Assembly: GCA_964247055.1 (NCBI GenBank)
Contig: OZ176051.1
Location: 14,880,001 to 14,944,000, forward strand
DNA: 64,000 nt
Direction: 5' to 3'
Origin: Paragordius varius
Taxonomy: Eukaryota > Nematomorpha
A program made the position numbers and the translations under genes. How positions within the stretch are numbered: the stretch's first letter is position 1; each line of letters starts with the position of its first letter. Shown piece after piece: positions 1 through 11,533 of the stretch. The notes beneath the pieces were generated by a model. It had not been told where the DNA came from and did no database searches. It saw only the letters and a list, made by a program, of their open reading frames with translations.

Positions 1-358
1 TTGAAAAATGGGTAGTTTTTTTTATTTCACAAAGTATGCAGATATTTCAATTTTGATAACTCAAAAAAATCTAAAAAATATAGTTGGATAAAATGCATAC
101 CTATTTATTCTAAAAAACTTTTAATTTTGCATGCATGTTTTAGGAATTTTCTATTTTTTAACAGGGGTTGTGTAAACCCCTTTTAATGCCAAAAGATTGA
201 AGCAACATTACTCAAACCTATAAATTATTTGCTAAATATACTTTACTTTCTCTACTTCAATTTACAGAATTCAAAAATTCACAATATTTTTAAATTTATG
301 CCACTTTGAAATTTTAATAAGTCTACTAGGAGCAGACTTATATTTTTATTCAAAAATG
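1..358. other. Non-coding AT-rich DNA, nothing recognised
   Basis: No open frame, repeat or element end that I can support is visible. Base composition matches the rest of the intergenic DNA. Confidence 0.4.
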
Positions 359-460
359 TAAGCATAAGGACGTAAGCATAAGGATGTAAGCATAAGGACG
401 TAAGCATAAGGATTTAAGCATAAGGATTTAAGCATAAGGATTTAAGTATAAGGACGTAAG
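359..460. repeat. 14-bp minisatellite, about 7 copies
   Basis: Seven consecutive 14-bp units read TAAGCATAAGGA followed by CG, TG or TT, then a partial TAAG. Variation is nearly confined to the last two bases of each unit; the seventh unit also has TAAGTATAAGG. It is a simple local tandem repeat with no sign of function. Confidence 0.9.
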
Positions 461-491
461 TAATACTTACCCGAACATGGGTCATTCATTC

Positions 492-997
492 CACTCCTTC
501 GATTCAAATTAGGGTAGTTGATTACCTCAGGCTTGTTTAAAATTAAATTCTTTAATATAGAATAAATCAAAACCATGGCAAAACTTTGCACTTACATAAC
601 ATTATAAACCGAAATAAAAACTTAATTTAAAAATTGATAGTATTTAAGGTAAAATTCAAAGGTAAAAATTTAATCAACGTGACATGTGTACTTTGCCTCA
701 ATAAAAAAACAATAAAAAAAAAACCAATTTTTTATTTTATCAATGCTATATGTGATTTAAATAAATAATTAGCTTTAAGTATACCTTTAAAAAATGAAGA
801 CGATATTTTATAAAAAATAAGGTCGAAGTAGTTATAACTTTTTCATAATATAATTTATTTAATATTTTAACTTATTTATATATATTTTATTAGGATAGAA
901 GCATAAATTTAAATTCAGACCGTTTCCTTCTGTAGTTTTATAAAAATATTAAATTAAATTTCTGGGATATTTAGGTACCCCGATTTGAATTGAAGTG
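492..997 (-). mobile_element. Worn TTAA MITE, same family as the array MITE
   Basis: This is a diverged copy, in reverse orientation, of the MITE at 20,195-20,771. Shared stretches include the terminal block ATTCAAAT-GGGGTA, a middle block with ACCATGGCAAAA, and ATCAACGTGACATGTGT. The right end reads TTGAAGTG followed directly by TTAA (998-1001), matching the target site expected of piggyBac-type elements. The left flank (488-491) no longer reads TTAA. The copy is 506 bp against 577 bp for the younger one. It has no coding capacity. Confidence 0.75.
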
Positions 998-1001
998 TTA
1001 A

Positions 1002-2357
1002 ATAAATACATTTTCACATACACCTGAATCATAAGGATCTAGAACCATAATGCTTTTTGTACGATTACTTTAATCATTGCTTTTATATGCGAAAAAAATT
1101 ATTTTAATTTAAATATATATATTATAGATGTACATAGCTTAACCACACTGATTTATCAACAACATAAAGATTGTTTATTTATGTAGTTCTGGATCTGAGG
1201 CTCCAATGAGTTATGGGTGGCCGATAATTAGCTACATCCTTTACTTGTTATGACAGGTAAGCACCAAAAAAATCTTTACATACCAATCATTAAATTTCTT
1301 TGCCTTATTTATATTATTCTTAATATTAATTGTATTTGCAGTGGCTTATAAATATATTCAAAAAATTGCATTTCTACAATAACAAATTATTTTTTTTATT
1401 AATAATAATATTCTATAACACTGCCTCTAAAATCGGGGGGTAGATGATGTGTATATATTTTAATAAAAAAATATATCAGAGTGCTTTTGGTTATAGTTCT
1501 TACCAGTAATAAAAGAAAGTTATTTACACTTTTGTGGTAGGTGCCTCATATCAGAAAATGGCAAATTCACTCACATTTTTTTTAATTTTTTGGTGAAAAC
1601 AAGCAATTCAGTACAAAAATATCACTATGATATATCATACACTCATATAAAACCTAAAAATATATTCAAGAAAGTTTGTTTTTAGATGTTGGCTCCGAAA
1701 GTCCCAAATTTTTCTACTCTTCCAAAATGAGCCCTCAAATAAACATAAAATAGCCTTACTTGCGCGATAAAAACTTAAATGTTTAATTTTAATATTAATT
1801 AAAAATATATTCTAAAAATGCGTATTTTTTAAAAATTTTGTTTAAGCGTACTCAAAACTATTTTGAAGCATGATGGAAACGGTATATAAATGCTTTAAGA
1901 CATTATATAAACACTTTGTATAATGCGATGGTTCTGCATTTTTATCACCTCGATCTTGGTCTAATGTTAAATATATGGTGTTTTTAAAAAAAATCACCAA
2001 TTTTTAAGCAAGTGGACATTCAACTAAAATCAAGCAATAGGTATGTTCAGCATCATCGGATTATCTATAAAATAAATATCTTCAAGCGTCGTAAACCCGT
2101 TTCGATCATTCATAATAGAAGTACGCTTCAACAAAATTGGTATTAAATACACCCTTACCATAATGCTTCATATTTGTTAATAATTTATACCATAAATCCA
2201 CGTAAATACGGTGAGGGATTTCATTCCGCTTACGAAGCAAATTTTTAAAATAATTAAACTATCTATCATTACCTTTCCATAGCAATATATTGATTAACCC
2301 AAAATGTTTGCATTAATCCATTGTTTCAAATCAACTTATCAAGCAAATTTTTTTTAC
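1002..2357. other. Intergenic DNA, nothing recognised
   Basis: About 1.35 kb of AT-rich sequence with short homopolymer runs. I found no supported gene, LTR end or tandem repeat. Confidence 0.4.
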
Positions 2358-3050
2358 CAGGGCTGTGAACCCGAGTTTAAATTTAAAACCGGTTCCGAAA
2401 CGATTTTTAAAATTTAAAGGTTCTGGTTCTCGCATTTTTTCGGGTTTAGAACCCAATGTAGAATAAAAGCGGTCTTAAAATTGTTCCAATCATATATTCA
2501 AATATTTGATAAATATCCAAACCTGTAAACATATATTATCAAATTAATTAAATTAGATAATTAAATCACCGATTGGGTAAGTGTAAATTCAAGTTTGTTT
2601 TTGTTTGAACCACTAATTATAAACAAAATATACCGTTGAGAATCTTCCGCCAGAATAACCCAACTTTACATGCTTAATTAAATTAAGTTGTATAATCCCT
2701 TCATTTATAATCCACATGAAACGTTTGCTGTTTACTCGTACTTCGAAACACTTGCACATACTGGTTTGTATATCCTATATCAATTGCAAAAATAATGTCA
2801 TTTTAAGGATTCAAATAAAAAAGGTACAGATATATTTTCCAATTATTTAAGAGCCTAACAAAACAATACTTAAAGCTTTGACATAATGTATTAAAAAACA
2901 AAACCGGTTAAAACGGTTCTTAAATAATTTTACTGGTTCCGGTTCCTGTTCCTTACATTTTTTCTGTTCCAAAATGGGGTTTTTAAAAATTGGAGCATGT
3001 TTCAAAAGGGTTCGTGAAATTTTAACCCTGTTCCGGCTCTCATCGTATAA
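2358..3050. repeat. GGTTCCGGTTC-rich dispersed repeat, possibly hAT-like remnant
   Basis: The stretch starts with CAGGGCTGTGAACCCGAG and AAAACCGGTTCC, the style of hAT transposon ends. A second block at 2,900-2,975 repeats the sense motif GGTTCCGGTTCCTGTTCC followed by ATTTTTTC. The two blocks are direct rather than inverted, so two fragments or a rearranged element is more likely than one intact MITE. No reliable right end or target duplication is visible. A short minus-strand frame across 2,847-3,170 runs through the repeat and is not taken as a gene. Confidence 0.25.
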
Positions 3051-3559
3051 CAACATTTCTGGTTCTACTTTTTTTAAGTGAAGATTTGTTAATTGGTTTA
3101 AAAGGATGTAAAGGATTCTTAAAATAAAAAAATCACATAATTTAAAAACAATCCAATTAATAATTAACACTCTGGCTCCAAGGACATACTGAGATTAAAA
3201 TTACATTTTTATTCATTTGGTTAATAACAATAAAATTAGCCATTGTTTAAAAAAATATATCCTCTTCTTTTAGAGTAAGTTATTAGACAAATCATTTCCC
3301 ATTAAGACGTTATTCGACCATCTAATTGTTTTCCTGATCCTCTATGCTGTATGATAGCAGACAGGTTCTGTCGACGACATCGCCTGCTCGCCATCCTGGA
3401 CCATGTTCGCTTTAAATCATTATCTGTCGGTCTATTGAGAACTGACGACGCGGTCTGGGTGGGTATAAGGCTTTTGCTTTCGTGTTTATCCAGGTCAATG
3501 GTGTTTGGGATATTCATATGAAGAGCAATTAGGGAGTTTTTGTAATAGAGTGGATTGAG

Positions 3560-4360
3560 TTACACTAAAATCATAAAATAGTATTAAAGGCTTCTTGAGG
3601 TGTAATATTATAATTTTTGATTTTTTTATATTTGCCCTTCAGGGTCCCCACTAACCACCTTTCTACCATCTCATTACTTTTATAATGATAAGGGGTTACC
3701 CTCACGTGTTTGATACCCAACTTCCAGAGTTGACGAAAAATACGAATTATTAAAATAGGAAGCATTGTCATTTATTACCGTCCTCGATAACGCAAACCTG
3801 GCAAGGTTTCCTCGAGTTTGTGTGTTATATTCACCGATTTAATTCTTATTAGCTTGTTTCTGACCACTTTGATGCGCTTCAATAAGCAACAACTAGAAAT
3901 ACCCATCAACTGGACAAGCTATATCAATGTGCAAGCGCTCCCATATTACAGCATTCGGATCCCATTGGTAAGTGGGGTTTTTACATAAATTTGGATTGTT
4001 TACCTGACACGACTACATTTACTGCACATATTACTAAATTTCTCTAACTTTGGCCAAAATGATTAGCCATCGCTTTCATCGTTTCCACATTATTATGACC
4101 GCTGTTCAAATAATTAACCACACTGGCGGGTCAACTTTCCGGAATAATGATTCGATCGTCTATACTTAACAATCTCCGTATAGATACGTTTCTCCTTTCC
4201 GGTTCGTAAACTCTGCCAACTCAACATCACTCCAATCTTGATTATGAATCGCCTTGATTACCTTTTGCAAAATTTTAACCTTAACTGTCTTTCTCCCCAT
4301 CTCATCTCGATTTAAATGATTATGGCAATTTAGAAACCTTAGATGTCTCGCCATATCCAT
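3560..4360 (-). pseudogene. Integrase remnants (element 1)
   Basis: From 4,360 down: a linker frame (4,166-4,360), an H2C2 zinc-binding remnant near 4,030-4,110 (GHNNVETMKA, then paired Cys), traces of the core start near 3,930-3,990, and the core end at 3,571-3,771 with the block TPYHYKSNEMVERWL, corresponding to the YHPxxNGxVER region of Ty3/gypsy integrases. His-Pro and Gly positions in that motif are changed. Non-functional. Confidence 0.7.
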
Positions 4361-4379
4361 ATCAATTGAGTGAATATTA

Positions 4380-5075
4380 TCTTATAATCGATTCTATTTT
4401 TCGGACCCGCCTGATAACTTTATTTAAAATCATAATCATCCAGTCGGTGTAAAACTTTTTCCTTATGAATTGCTTTCAAAATTCTGTCTATTGATCAACG
4501 TAACAGTGGTAGGTGTTCGTCAAATTTTCAAACTCCATAGACGAAGTTATAAACTTTATAATGCAAAAACATAACCTTTAATTCCTTTTCTATCGAATAT
4601 AATTCAGTTCTGTGACTTTCTTAATGGGCAATAAATTTCCTTTCACCATTTAACACATAACTTAGAATGCATCCAAACCCTTTGTCTGAGACATCGGTTT
4701 CAATTTTTAAGTATCTATCCGGATTGTATGGTTTAAAAACACTTGTTCACTTCACGATTCCACTGCTGCTCAACTTTTCTCATGTTATTCCGACTAGCAC
4801 CATCTGACGTTCTTACTTGTTAAACTATGTAAGTTAGTTACAATCAATTCAAGCTTGGATATAAATCTTTCATGAAATGTTTAAAATACTAAAAAATGTC
4901 TTAAATATATCTAAAAATCATTGATTGCGTACGTTAATTTACCTTATCCCAATACCATCATTACTCATTTCAAATCCCAGATAACTTATTGTTTTCCTAT
5001 TCATTTATCATAATTTGAACCCTGCCAATGCTAACCGATTTAAAACATTGTTAAGATATTTAATATGTCCCTACT
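4380..5075 (-). pseudogene. Reverse transcriptase end and RNase H remnants (element 1)
   Basis: Reading on the minus strand, the reverse transcriptase thumb resumes near 5,075 (YLNNVLNRLALAGFKL), then stops and continues as MNRKTISYLGFEMSN. RNase H follows at about 4,560-4,690 (a block like GERKFIAH, then YSIEKELK), and its C-terminal tail with YDFKIK is at about 4,380-4,440. Several stops and frameshifts separate the pieces. Confidence 0.65.
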
Positions 5076-5349
5076 AGCTGGCCCTGTAACGCTTTGCTGT
5101 GACGTAGTCTTACCGATAATTATACTTATAATTTGCAATAAATTGAGGTAATGAAGATAAAATAATGAAAAACATATTAATTAAAAAAATGTCTTTAATT
5201 AATCTTTTGCGGGTTTATGCATAGGCTCAAATATTGTTTATTCGAAATGACCATAATTAAAATGTCCATTATGAAAGGTAATATTCAAATATCATTGGAT
5301 TTAATTTAAGATTTTCATTTTCTAAATTATGGATAAAGGTTTTATTTTG

Positions 5350-6460
5350 AAATTGTGTTCACACAGCTGGGATCAAGGGATAAAAGTCACTCATTTTTGG
5401 TCCCTTTAAGTTAAAGAATGATATACAAATTCGCCAGAAATGTGTTTAATTGAACTCGTATGTCTTCATAAGTTTGAATCAGTCCAAAACCCCGCCATTT
5501 TTGTATTGCGTCTCAGTTTTCAACCGGTAGACCACTACCCATAGACCTAAATGGAAAAGCGCTGAGTTGAATTCTTTGTCTTTATAGGGCAAATATTTGA
5601 AATCATCTTTGATACCATCGTCTCATGGGGTTTTCAAAAAAATACTTGAACACTAAATAATCGTTATGTGATGGAGTTTTTTAGTGGCATAAGGGCCCCA
5701 AATTAACGGCTGATTAAAAAAGCCCGACCTTAATTTTTATCTAGTAACCGGTAATACAAGCTTTTAATCATATGGCTTCATAAATTTTCTGTAAATAAGT
5801 TTAACAAGAACTCAATTTCTATATAGTGTCGCAGTTTTTAGCGGGTAGCTTCTTACCCATGGGGAAAGCGACGGGCAAAATTTTTGACTTTATTTGGGGA
5901 ATATCTGGAATTAATATGAATTTTATATGTTTTAATTAGATACATAGGTTTTCTGAAATTTGGCTCCAAAGGCATGCTTCGATATGATGTCGCAGTTTTA
6001 TGCGGGTAGCCCCCTAACCAGGGGCGAAACAAAAAAACGCTCGAATAAAATTTTTGCCTTAATTCGGGTAATACCTGGAATCATGACTGATTCTGTAAGC
6101 TCTCGTGTGATTTTCAATTGCCTCAAAACCAAAGTCATTCTATGGTGGCGCATTTTTCAGGGCAAGGGTCTAATTAAGGGGTAACATAACAAAACCAGTC
6201 TTTTTAATTTTGTCTTTTTACGTGTATTGTTTCAAGCCCTTATTGAACTCATATGGCCTGAGAAGTTAAATTCTCCAAAGTCAGGCTGTATCGATATGGT
6301 ACGGAGTTGCTGGCGGTAGCCCTACCCAGATGCCAATATAAAAAAGTCGTTAGATAAAAAATTTTGCCTTTTATAGGTGAATGCCTATTGTCGTGGCGAT
6401 TATTTATTTCAAAATTTGGATTTGAAGGGGTATATCGGTTTTCCGGCAGATCACAAAGCC
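5350..6460. repeat. Degenerate ~158-bp tandem repeat array, about 7 units
   Basis: Similar blocks begin near 5,350, 5,508, 5,670, 5,826, 5,985, 6,142 and 6,297, a spacing of 155-162 bp. The best-preserved unit reads GATGTCGCAGTTTTATGCGG then GTAGCCCCCTAACCAGGGG, followed by a later block like TTTTTGCCTTAATTCGGGTA and ACCTGGAATCATGA. Units differ strongly from each other, so the array is old. It sits inside the reverse transcriptase of element 1. The flank at 5,090-5,125 (ACTAGCTGGCCCTGTAACG) may be the end of the inserted element. Confidence 0.75.
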
Positions 6461-6479
6461 AGCATTTTTTATTTTTATA

Positions 6480-6953
6480 AATATATAGATTCCGATTTGC
6501 TAATCACTAAAACATCATTTAAATATAGGTGCCGGGACAATCTTTTATAACCTGGTCCATGACTCGCTAAAATATTATCGGTACTGTTGACAATCCTAAA
6601 GGCATTCTTTTGTAGCGGAAAAATCCTTTGTGCATTGCAATCGTTAGGAGGTGTTGCGATTTTTTAGCTATGGGCATTTGGAGGTAGGCATCTTTCAGAT
6701 CAATCTTACTGAAAACTTCTTCGCCAATCTTACTTACTAAATCATCAAACGTTGGAATGATATGAGAATCCTCAGTCAGCCACTTGTTGATCGTAACTCT
6801 ATCGCTACAAACTCTTACCTCTCCATTCGCTTTGAGCACATTGACGGTGGGCGTGGCCCATGTAAGAGGTGTGAGAATGGGATCTATTGGTTCCAAAATG
6901 TCTAACTTCTGAAATCTTAATTGGCTCTTGACTTTTGCCCTTAAAAACGGCAC
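6480..6953 (-). pseudogene. Reverse transcriptase, N-terminal part (element 1)
   Basis: An open stretch of 128 codons (6,567-6,953) shows Ty3/gypsy reverse transcriptase blocks: WATPTVNVLKANGEVRVC, a PTFDDL block, and IDLKDAYLQMP with the first catalytic Asp. It then shifts frame near 6,570 and runs to about 6,480 through the region preceding the catalytic box. The DFR motif has become DR, losing one residue. Downstream coding resumes only at about 5,075 because of inserted repeats. Confidence 0.8.
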
Positions 6954-7446
6954 TTGTCGTTTAGGCCAAGGAGGAGGCGCTGGAAGTTCTATGAATTTTT
7001 ACCGGCTTACCGTAACAGCCTAATTCTTTTTTAAACAGATTAGGAAAATTTATATTATCAAGTTTAAGAAAGTTAATTCGTATTTAGGAATGCCGATGGT
7101 GAATCTCGAGATCCAATCCTAGGGGCGGTGACATGACATCCTCTCTTTCAGTACATAATATTCGCGTCCCCCAAGTTTTGCCCATTGATTTGCACTGTGA
7201 CTGTTGTTACGCTCAGTAAGGGTACTATACTATTATTGTAGGATTTCATTGGCGGTATGTTTTAATGTTTGGCTTACCAATGCTTCGATGTCTCGAAATT
7301 GATTACACTGATATCGGCTCCCGTGCAGATAAATTCTCGTTATGTGTTGTTTATAATCATTTTTACTGTCTATGGCACATTGGCATTACTTTTTTATGGA
7401 TCTGGCTGTTGAACATACTCCTGGCAGCGTTTTTCATTCTACACAT

Positions 7447-8161
7447 TTTGGCGTAATGGTTGCATTTTAGGCATTTATTGAGATTGCGGTTGGACATTTG
7501 TTTGGTCCATGGACACTCCCACAACGGTTGCATGAAGGTGTTAGAGGTTTTGCTGCTGCTATGATGAACGCGTCGCCTTATTATTAGTGTAGTGTAATCT
7601 TAAACTATTACCATTGTTATAATTGTTATCATCATTATTATTTAAGGACCGGCCCTAGCAGCCTCGTGTGCTAGTGCAAGATCTCCTGTCGTTTCTAGTG
7701 GCAATGGTTGCCCGTTGATCGCGACATCGAGGTACCTCAGATGTATATCGTTTTCCAGTTGAGGTTGCCTTAAACCAATGAGGAAGGCATCCTGAATACG
7801 TTCCTCAATCGAATCATTAAACTTCGCCTCCCGGATGCTATCTTAACCCGTTCTAAGAATGGAGTAAAAGATTCAGTATTGCACCGCCCAAGTCGAAAAA
7901 ATTCAAATCGACTTTGGAATTTCGATGTGGGATTATAATTTTTTAGGCCGTTGCCTTAATCTTGCTCCTTTCGGAGACAATCGTTGATTGATTTTGCGCC
8001 AACCAACAGACCATCATAAGCGAGAAAAAAAGCTTTTTTGAGGGCTTGTCTGTTACTGGAATCTCCTTAGTTTCCATTGTCATATAATCAACATATTCTT
8101 CAAAATTATAATTATATTTCTCAATGCATAGTTTGGCGAAATTGGCAATTCGCGTCGTCAT
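7447..8161 (-). pseudogene. Gag remnant with zinc-knuckle-like motif (element 1)
   Basis: The minus strand carries fragments typical of a gag matrix/capsid region (around 7,680-8,161, including a 72-codon frame starting at 8,161) and ends near 7,450-7,490 in a Cys-rich motif reading CLKCNHYAKMC, a shortened CCHC knuckle. Frames are broken several times. The assignment rests on position upstream of the reverse transcriptase and on the knuckle; the capsid part is weak. Confidence 0.55.
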
Positions 8162-9118
8162 TTGAGTTCAGAATTCTCTTGACCATCGAGGTTATGTTAG
8201 GTTAGATCATAGAGATAGTGTATAAAAATGATAATGCTATTAGAAAAATAGAGTTATATATATACAAATGAAGGTAATTTACAGGATATCTAAAGATAAT
8301 CCATGACGGTATTTGCATGATATGCATAACTATACGTGTAACCTAATAGATATGTTATTTGCATCTTAATACAAAAATATGGATATTATCATCACAACAA
8401 TTTGTATCATGCATACGTAATAAAAATCTAACAAATTTACATAAGTAACAGCAACACTTAGCTTATTCTATATATATTTATTATGTATATTTTGTGATGT
8501 CCAATTGTGTTATCAGATATCCTTTGCGTTATTTTACAGAGAAGTGATGTGGATAATTGGAAGGAGTAAGCAGCTTTATGTGACCCATTTTGTTTAAAAT
8601 TTCTGCTGTGTCATTATTGTTTTTAGTTTAAACAATGTAAATTGTATTTATCATTTAGTCAAGGCTTTTTATATTAGCCATTTATAATTGTTAGATACTT
8701 TTTTCGTTTAATGACAAGCAGGGGGTTTGCTTTTCCCATGTTTGTTAAATTTGTTTTGTTCTGGTACCCTTATATAGAGTCTAGGGTGTCTTAACGAAGT
8801 CAGGGTTACTTTTTTATTGTGGTGAATCGTCACATGTGTGTGCTAGTTTGTGCGTTGGATTTATATTTTTACAGTTTAGCAATCAAAGTTTATTTGTTCG
8901 ATCTATTAACAGATAATTTTGAAGGATTGTTTGATATTTGCATTTTTGAATTTATCTTGACTTTGTCGCATATGGCGCTTGGATTCGCCGGATTTCATCA
9001 TTTATTTGTATTTATAGTCCATGGTATTAATTTTATCGACGTCATCCGTAAAATTCATTTCGAGGGTTGTTTGTTAGAAATGTTTTTTGATAGTATGCTT
9101 TTTATAATGATTAATTAG

Positions 9119-9990
9119 GGACTAAGCACAGACCCGTTATTTGTTCCAAAAGCTTTTCTCTTATTTGCGTGCATACTCTTTGTGTGTTTTTACATATATA
9201 AGCAGTATTGTGTCGATTAAAAACCGTAAAAATCAAAATGCAACTAACTATTTAAACCATTTATATTTAAATTACCAAAATAAGCAACAGAGATGTGAAT
9301 TGGTATCACTCAATTATATATTTAAAAAATGTAATTATAGATAGTTTATAAAGAAAATGAAAGTTTAAAGAACATGGGTTTGTAAGAAAATATGCGGCTT
9401 TATTTACATTTTTGTCCTTAAAGTCATATCGCCTTCTTTCTGCGGTGTTATCTAGGATCTTTTTCAAAAAATACATATTTATATTTTTAATTACAAAATA
9501 TCCCAATTTTTGCGTTTAGTTTAATCTTGTACTTTTTAATTTTATACATGCGCTAATAGCAAAGGCCAGTTTTCTTATAATCAGTAAAATTATTAGTTGT
9601 ATTAAAGGGCATGTTACCTAAATTACTTAAGTATAATTGAATTATTTAATAGATAGAAAACACTATCCGAAATCTATTTTTTTCCAATTTTCTAGTTTTA
9701 ATATAAATCAATTATACGTCCTTTTTTATCGTAAATTAATAATCCAGAATTTATATAATATTGAATATTTCCGAATCGAATGGGGAAAGTGTTTTGGATA
9801 TAGCCCATCTGTTGAAATCTACCGTATAATGAACCCGAGTATATTGAGGAGCAAGCACTCAGCATGCATCAACTTTTTAACAATGGACTTAAACATATAG
9901 CGGATAAAAAAATACTTTACGGGACGAGTTTTTGATGACATTGAGAGCGACTTTGGCCTCCAATTTTAAATGCAATATTAAGTATAAGAA
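9119..9990. other. Interior of element 2, no recognisable coding
   Basis: Short open frames on both strands (for example 9,637-9,900) have no motif I recognise. This stretch is absent from the array copies of the relic, so it was either inserted here or deleted there. Confidence 0.4.
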
Positions 9991-9994
9991 ACGA

Positions 9995-10860
9995 AATACA
10001 AAAATCATAGGGTTACTGTATTAGGACGATCGTCTTATTTTGCCGAGAGCTTTGCGCAATGAAACGTTAGGACATTTGTGGGCATATAGGGTTTATTGGC
10101 GAGGTATAAACCAAGATATTGGAAGTTATGTGAGATCTTTATGGAGTGTCAATTAAACCGGAGTAACATAAAAAGAAATCCCACGTCCAAATGGAATTTC
10201 AATACGTGTATATGGGAACGGATATATCTAGATATTGACGAACCTCTAGATGTATTTTATTGGTTAATGGCTATCGATAGTAGCTACAGATGGGTTAAAG
10301 TCAGTTATTAAGAAATCTTAATACCGCAAACATATTTCATTGGTTTTAATGAGTAAGGTACGGGTTTTCGCGAATGATAGTTTATGATAATGCGTCATTA
10401 CATCAAATGACTTTGATGAAACCTTGCCATGAGCACACACGAAACTGTCACCACCAGTGCTTTCTATCATCCACTGACAAATAGGCTGGTTGAACGTGTT
10501 ATTTACACCTTAAAACCACACTATAAATAGCTAACGAATTCCAAGCTGCCTTCAGACAAATAAATAAATCGTGGTATGTGCATATCCTTACAAAAGAATG
10601 TCCGTATAACTTATTTTAAAAGAGATATTACTAGCCCTTTTTCTTGGGTTAGAGGAACACCTTCGCAACAATTCGATGACGATATCACACCCATTAAAAT
10701 TTTCATACCGAACGAAGAGGTGTACATAAGGAATGAAATAAATACGGAATGGAAAGATTCAATTTTGGAGAAAACACAGTTTTCGTAAATGGTAAAAGAT
10801 GAAAATCGAACCCTTCGCAAACATGCGTATTTAATTACCGCCCACTCCTCGCGAAGAATG
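9995..10860 (+). pseudogene. Integrase fragment of element 2
   Basis: The N-terminal zinc region remnant is at about 10,020-10,125 (DDRLILPRALRNETLGHLW). The core start is at 10,190-10,310 (WERIYLDID, then YWLMAIDSSYRWVKV). The core end is at about 10,370-10,520 with a YDNAS block and a broken YHP-N-VER block. The C-terminal part lies at 10,576-10,850 with KRDITSPFSW and RTLRKHAY. Several frameshifts and stops separate these. It appears to be a Ty3/gypsy-type integrase from a lineage distinct from element 1. Confidence 0.75.
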
Positions 10861-11357
10861 GAGATGGGGATGATGGTGTTTTAATGAAAAACCAAACTGT
10901 TGAGTGCAATATAACAACCAATAATCGAGAAATATGGGTGGAACAAACTAATGGATAGGATAAAGATAGACCCATGGCGAAATAAAAACGGAAAGACAAC
11001 CGAAAATAACCAGAATAAAATCCCCTTAGGGAAAAATAAGCACCGGATCGGCTTGGATTCGGATAAGTAGATATGTTGGATTTAAATACATCATTTAACC
11101 TTAGGATAGACAAATTTATATGTTAGATTTGAATACATTTTACAAAGACACCTCTGGTATTTGAATTAAACTTGTATCACTAGGCTTGAACATTAAATTT
11201 ATGCACAAAAAATGTTTTATTTTCACGTGTCAATATTATTAAATGACAATAATATAGATTGCGCATATTTATTTTTATTAAAACAACCTTGTTTAAAATT
11301 TTTATGCCCATCACCAAATTAACAACCATTAAACCATGTTAAAATATTTTTTATCAT

Positions 11358-11533
11358 TTAGATTGTAGCATTTCCAGCAAAAGAGATCTCTTTCCGCTTA
11401 GCACATTTCTTTTTAACTGTATCAGTAACATTAAACAATTCAAAAGTTGTGCCAGAAATTTGAAACCCATATTTATTATCATTGTGGTTTAGAGCAACCA
11501 ATTGATAACAAACATCATTAAAGTATTCATTAC
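11358..11533 (-). CDS. LRR gene A terminal exon (cysteine cap 2)
   Basis: Acceptor CATCACTAG|G precedes an open stretch beginning in the phase left by exon 2. The joined reading is ...VLTG then NEYFNDVCYQLVALNHNDNK, running to TAA at 11,358-11,360. The B loci carry the counterpart (25,980-26,143), also open, with acceptor and stop conserved, length differing by multiples of three, and conserved blocks YFNDVC, QLVAL and NDNKY. This pattern of conservation supports real coding. Two Cys (FNDVC and VKKKC) make it look like a second C-terminal cap. No polyadenylation hexamer of the canonical type is obvious right after it. Confidence 0.7.

Larger units (their letters stand above)
3560..8161 (-). 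mobile_element. Decayed Ty3/gypsy-type retroelement (element 1)
   Basis: On the minus strand the order gag, protease end, reverse transcriptase, RNase H, integrase can be followed from 8,161 down to about 3,560, as expected for a Ty3/gypsy pol. Every domain is interrupted by stops or frameshifts. The reverse transcriptase is split by about 1.4 kb of foreign repeat DNA (about 5,080-6,480). No LTR pair is recognisable. A short frame at 3,302-3,517 lies where the integrase tail would be but has no motif I recognise. It is related to, but clearly diverged from, the element in the array. Confidence 0.8.
8493..11113 (+). mobile_element. Plus-strand LTR-retroelement relic (element 2)
   Basis: The relic opens with TGATGTCCAATTG, a plausible LTR or leader start, and ends with integrase sequence on the plus strand. 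The first ~600 bp and the last ~350 bp align with the relic in each array unit (25,074-25,790 in unit 1), where the middle part is missing. Gag, protease and reverse transcriptase are absent. A 99-codon frame at 8,819-9,118 falls in the leader-like part and is poorly conserved in the array copy, so I do not call it a gene. Confidence 0.6.

Noticed and set aside
5960-6184. 74-codon plus-strand frame
   Set aside because: It runs across the 158-bp degenerate repeats and reflects repeat composition.
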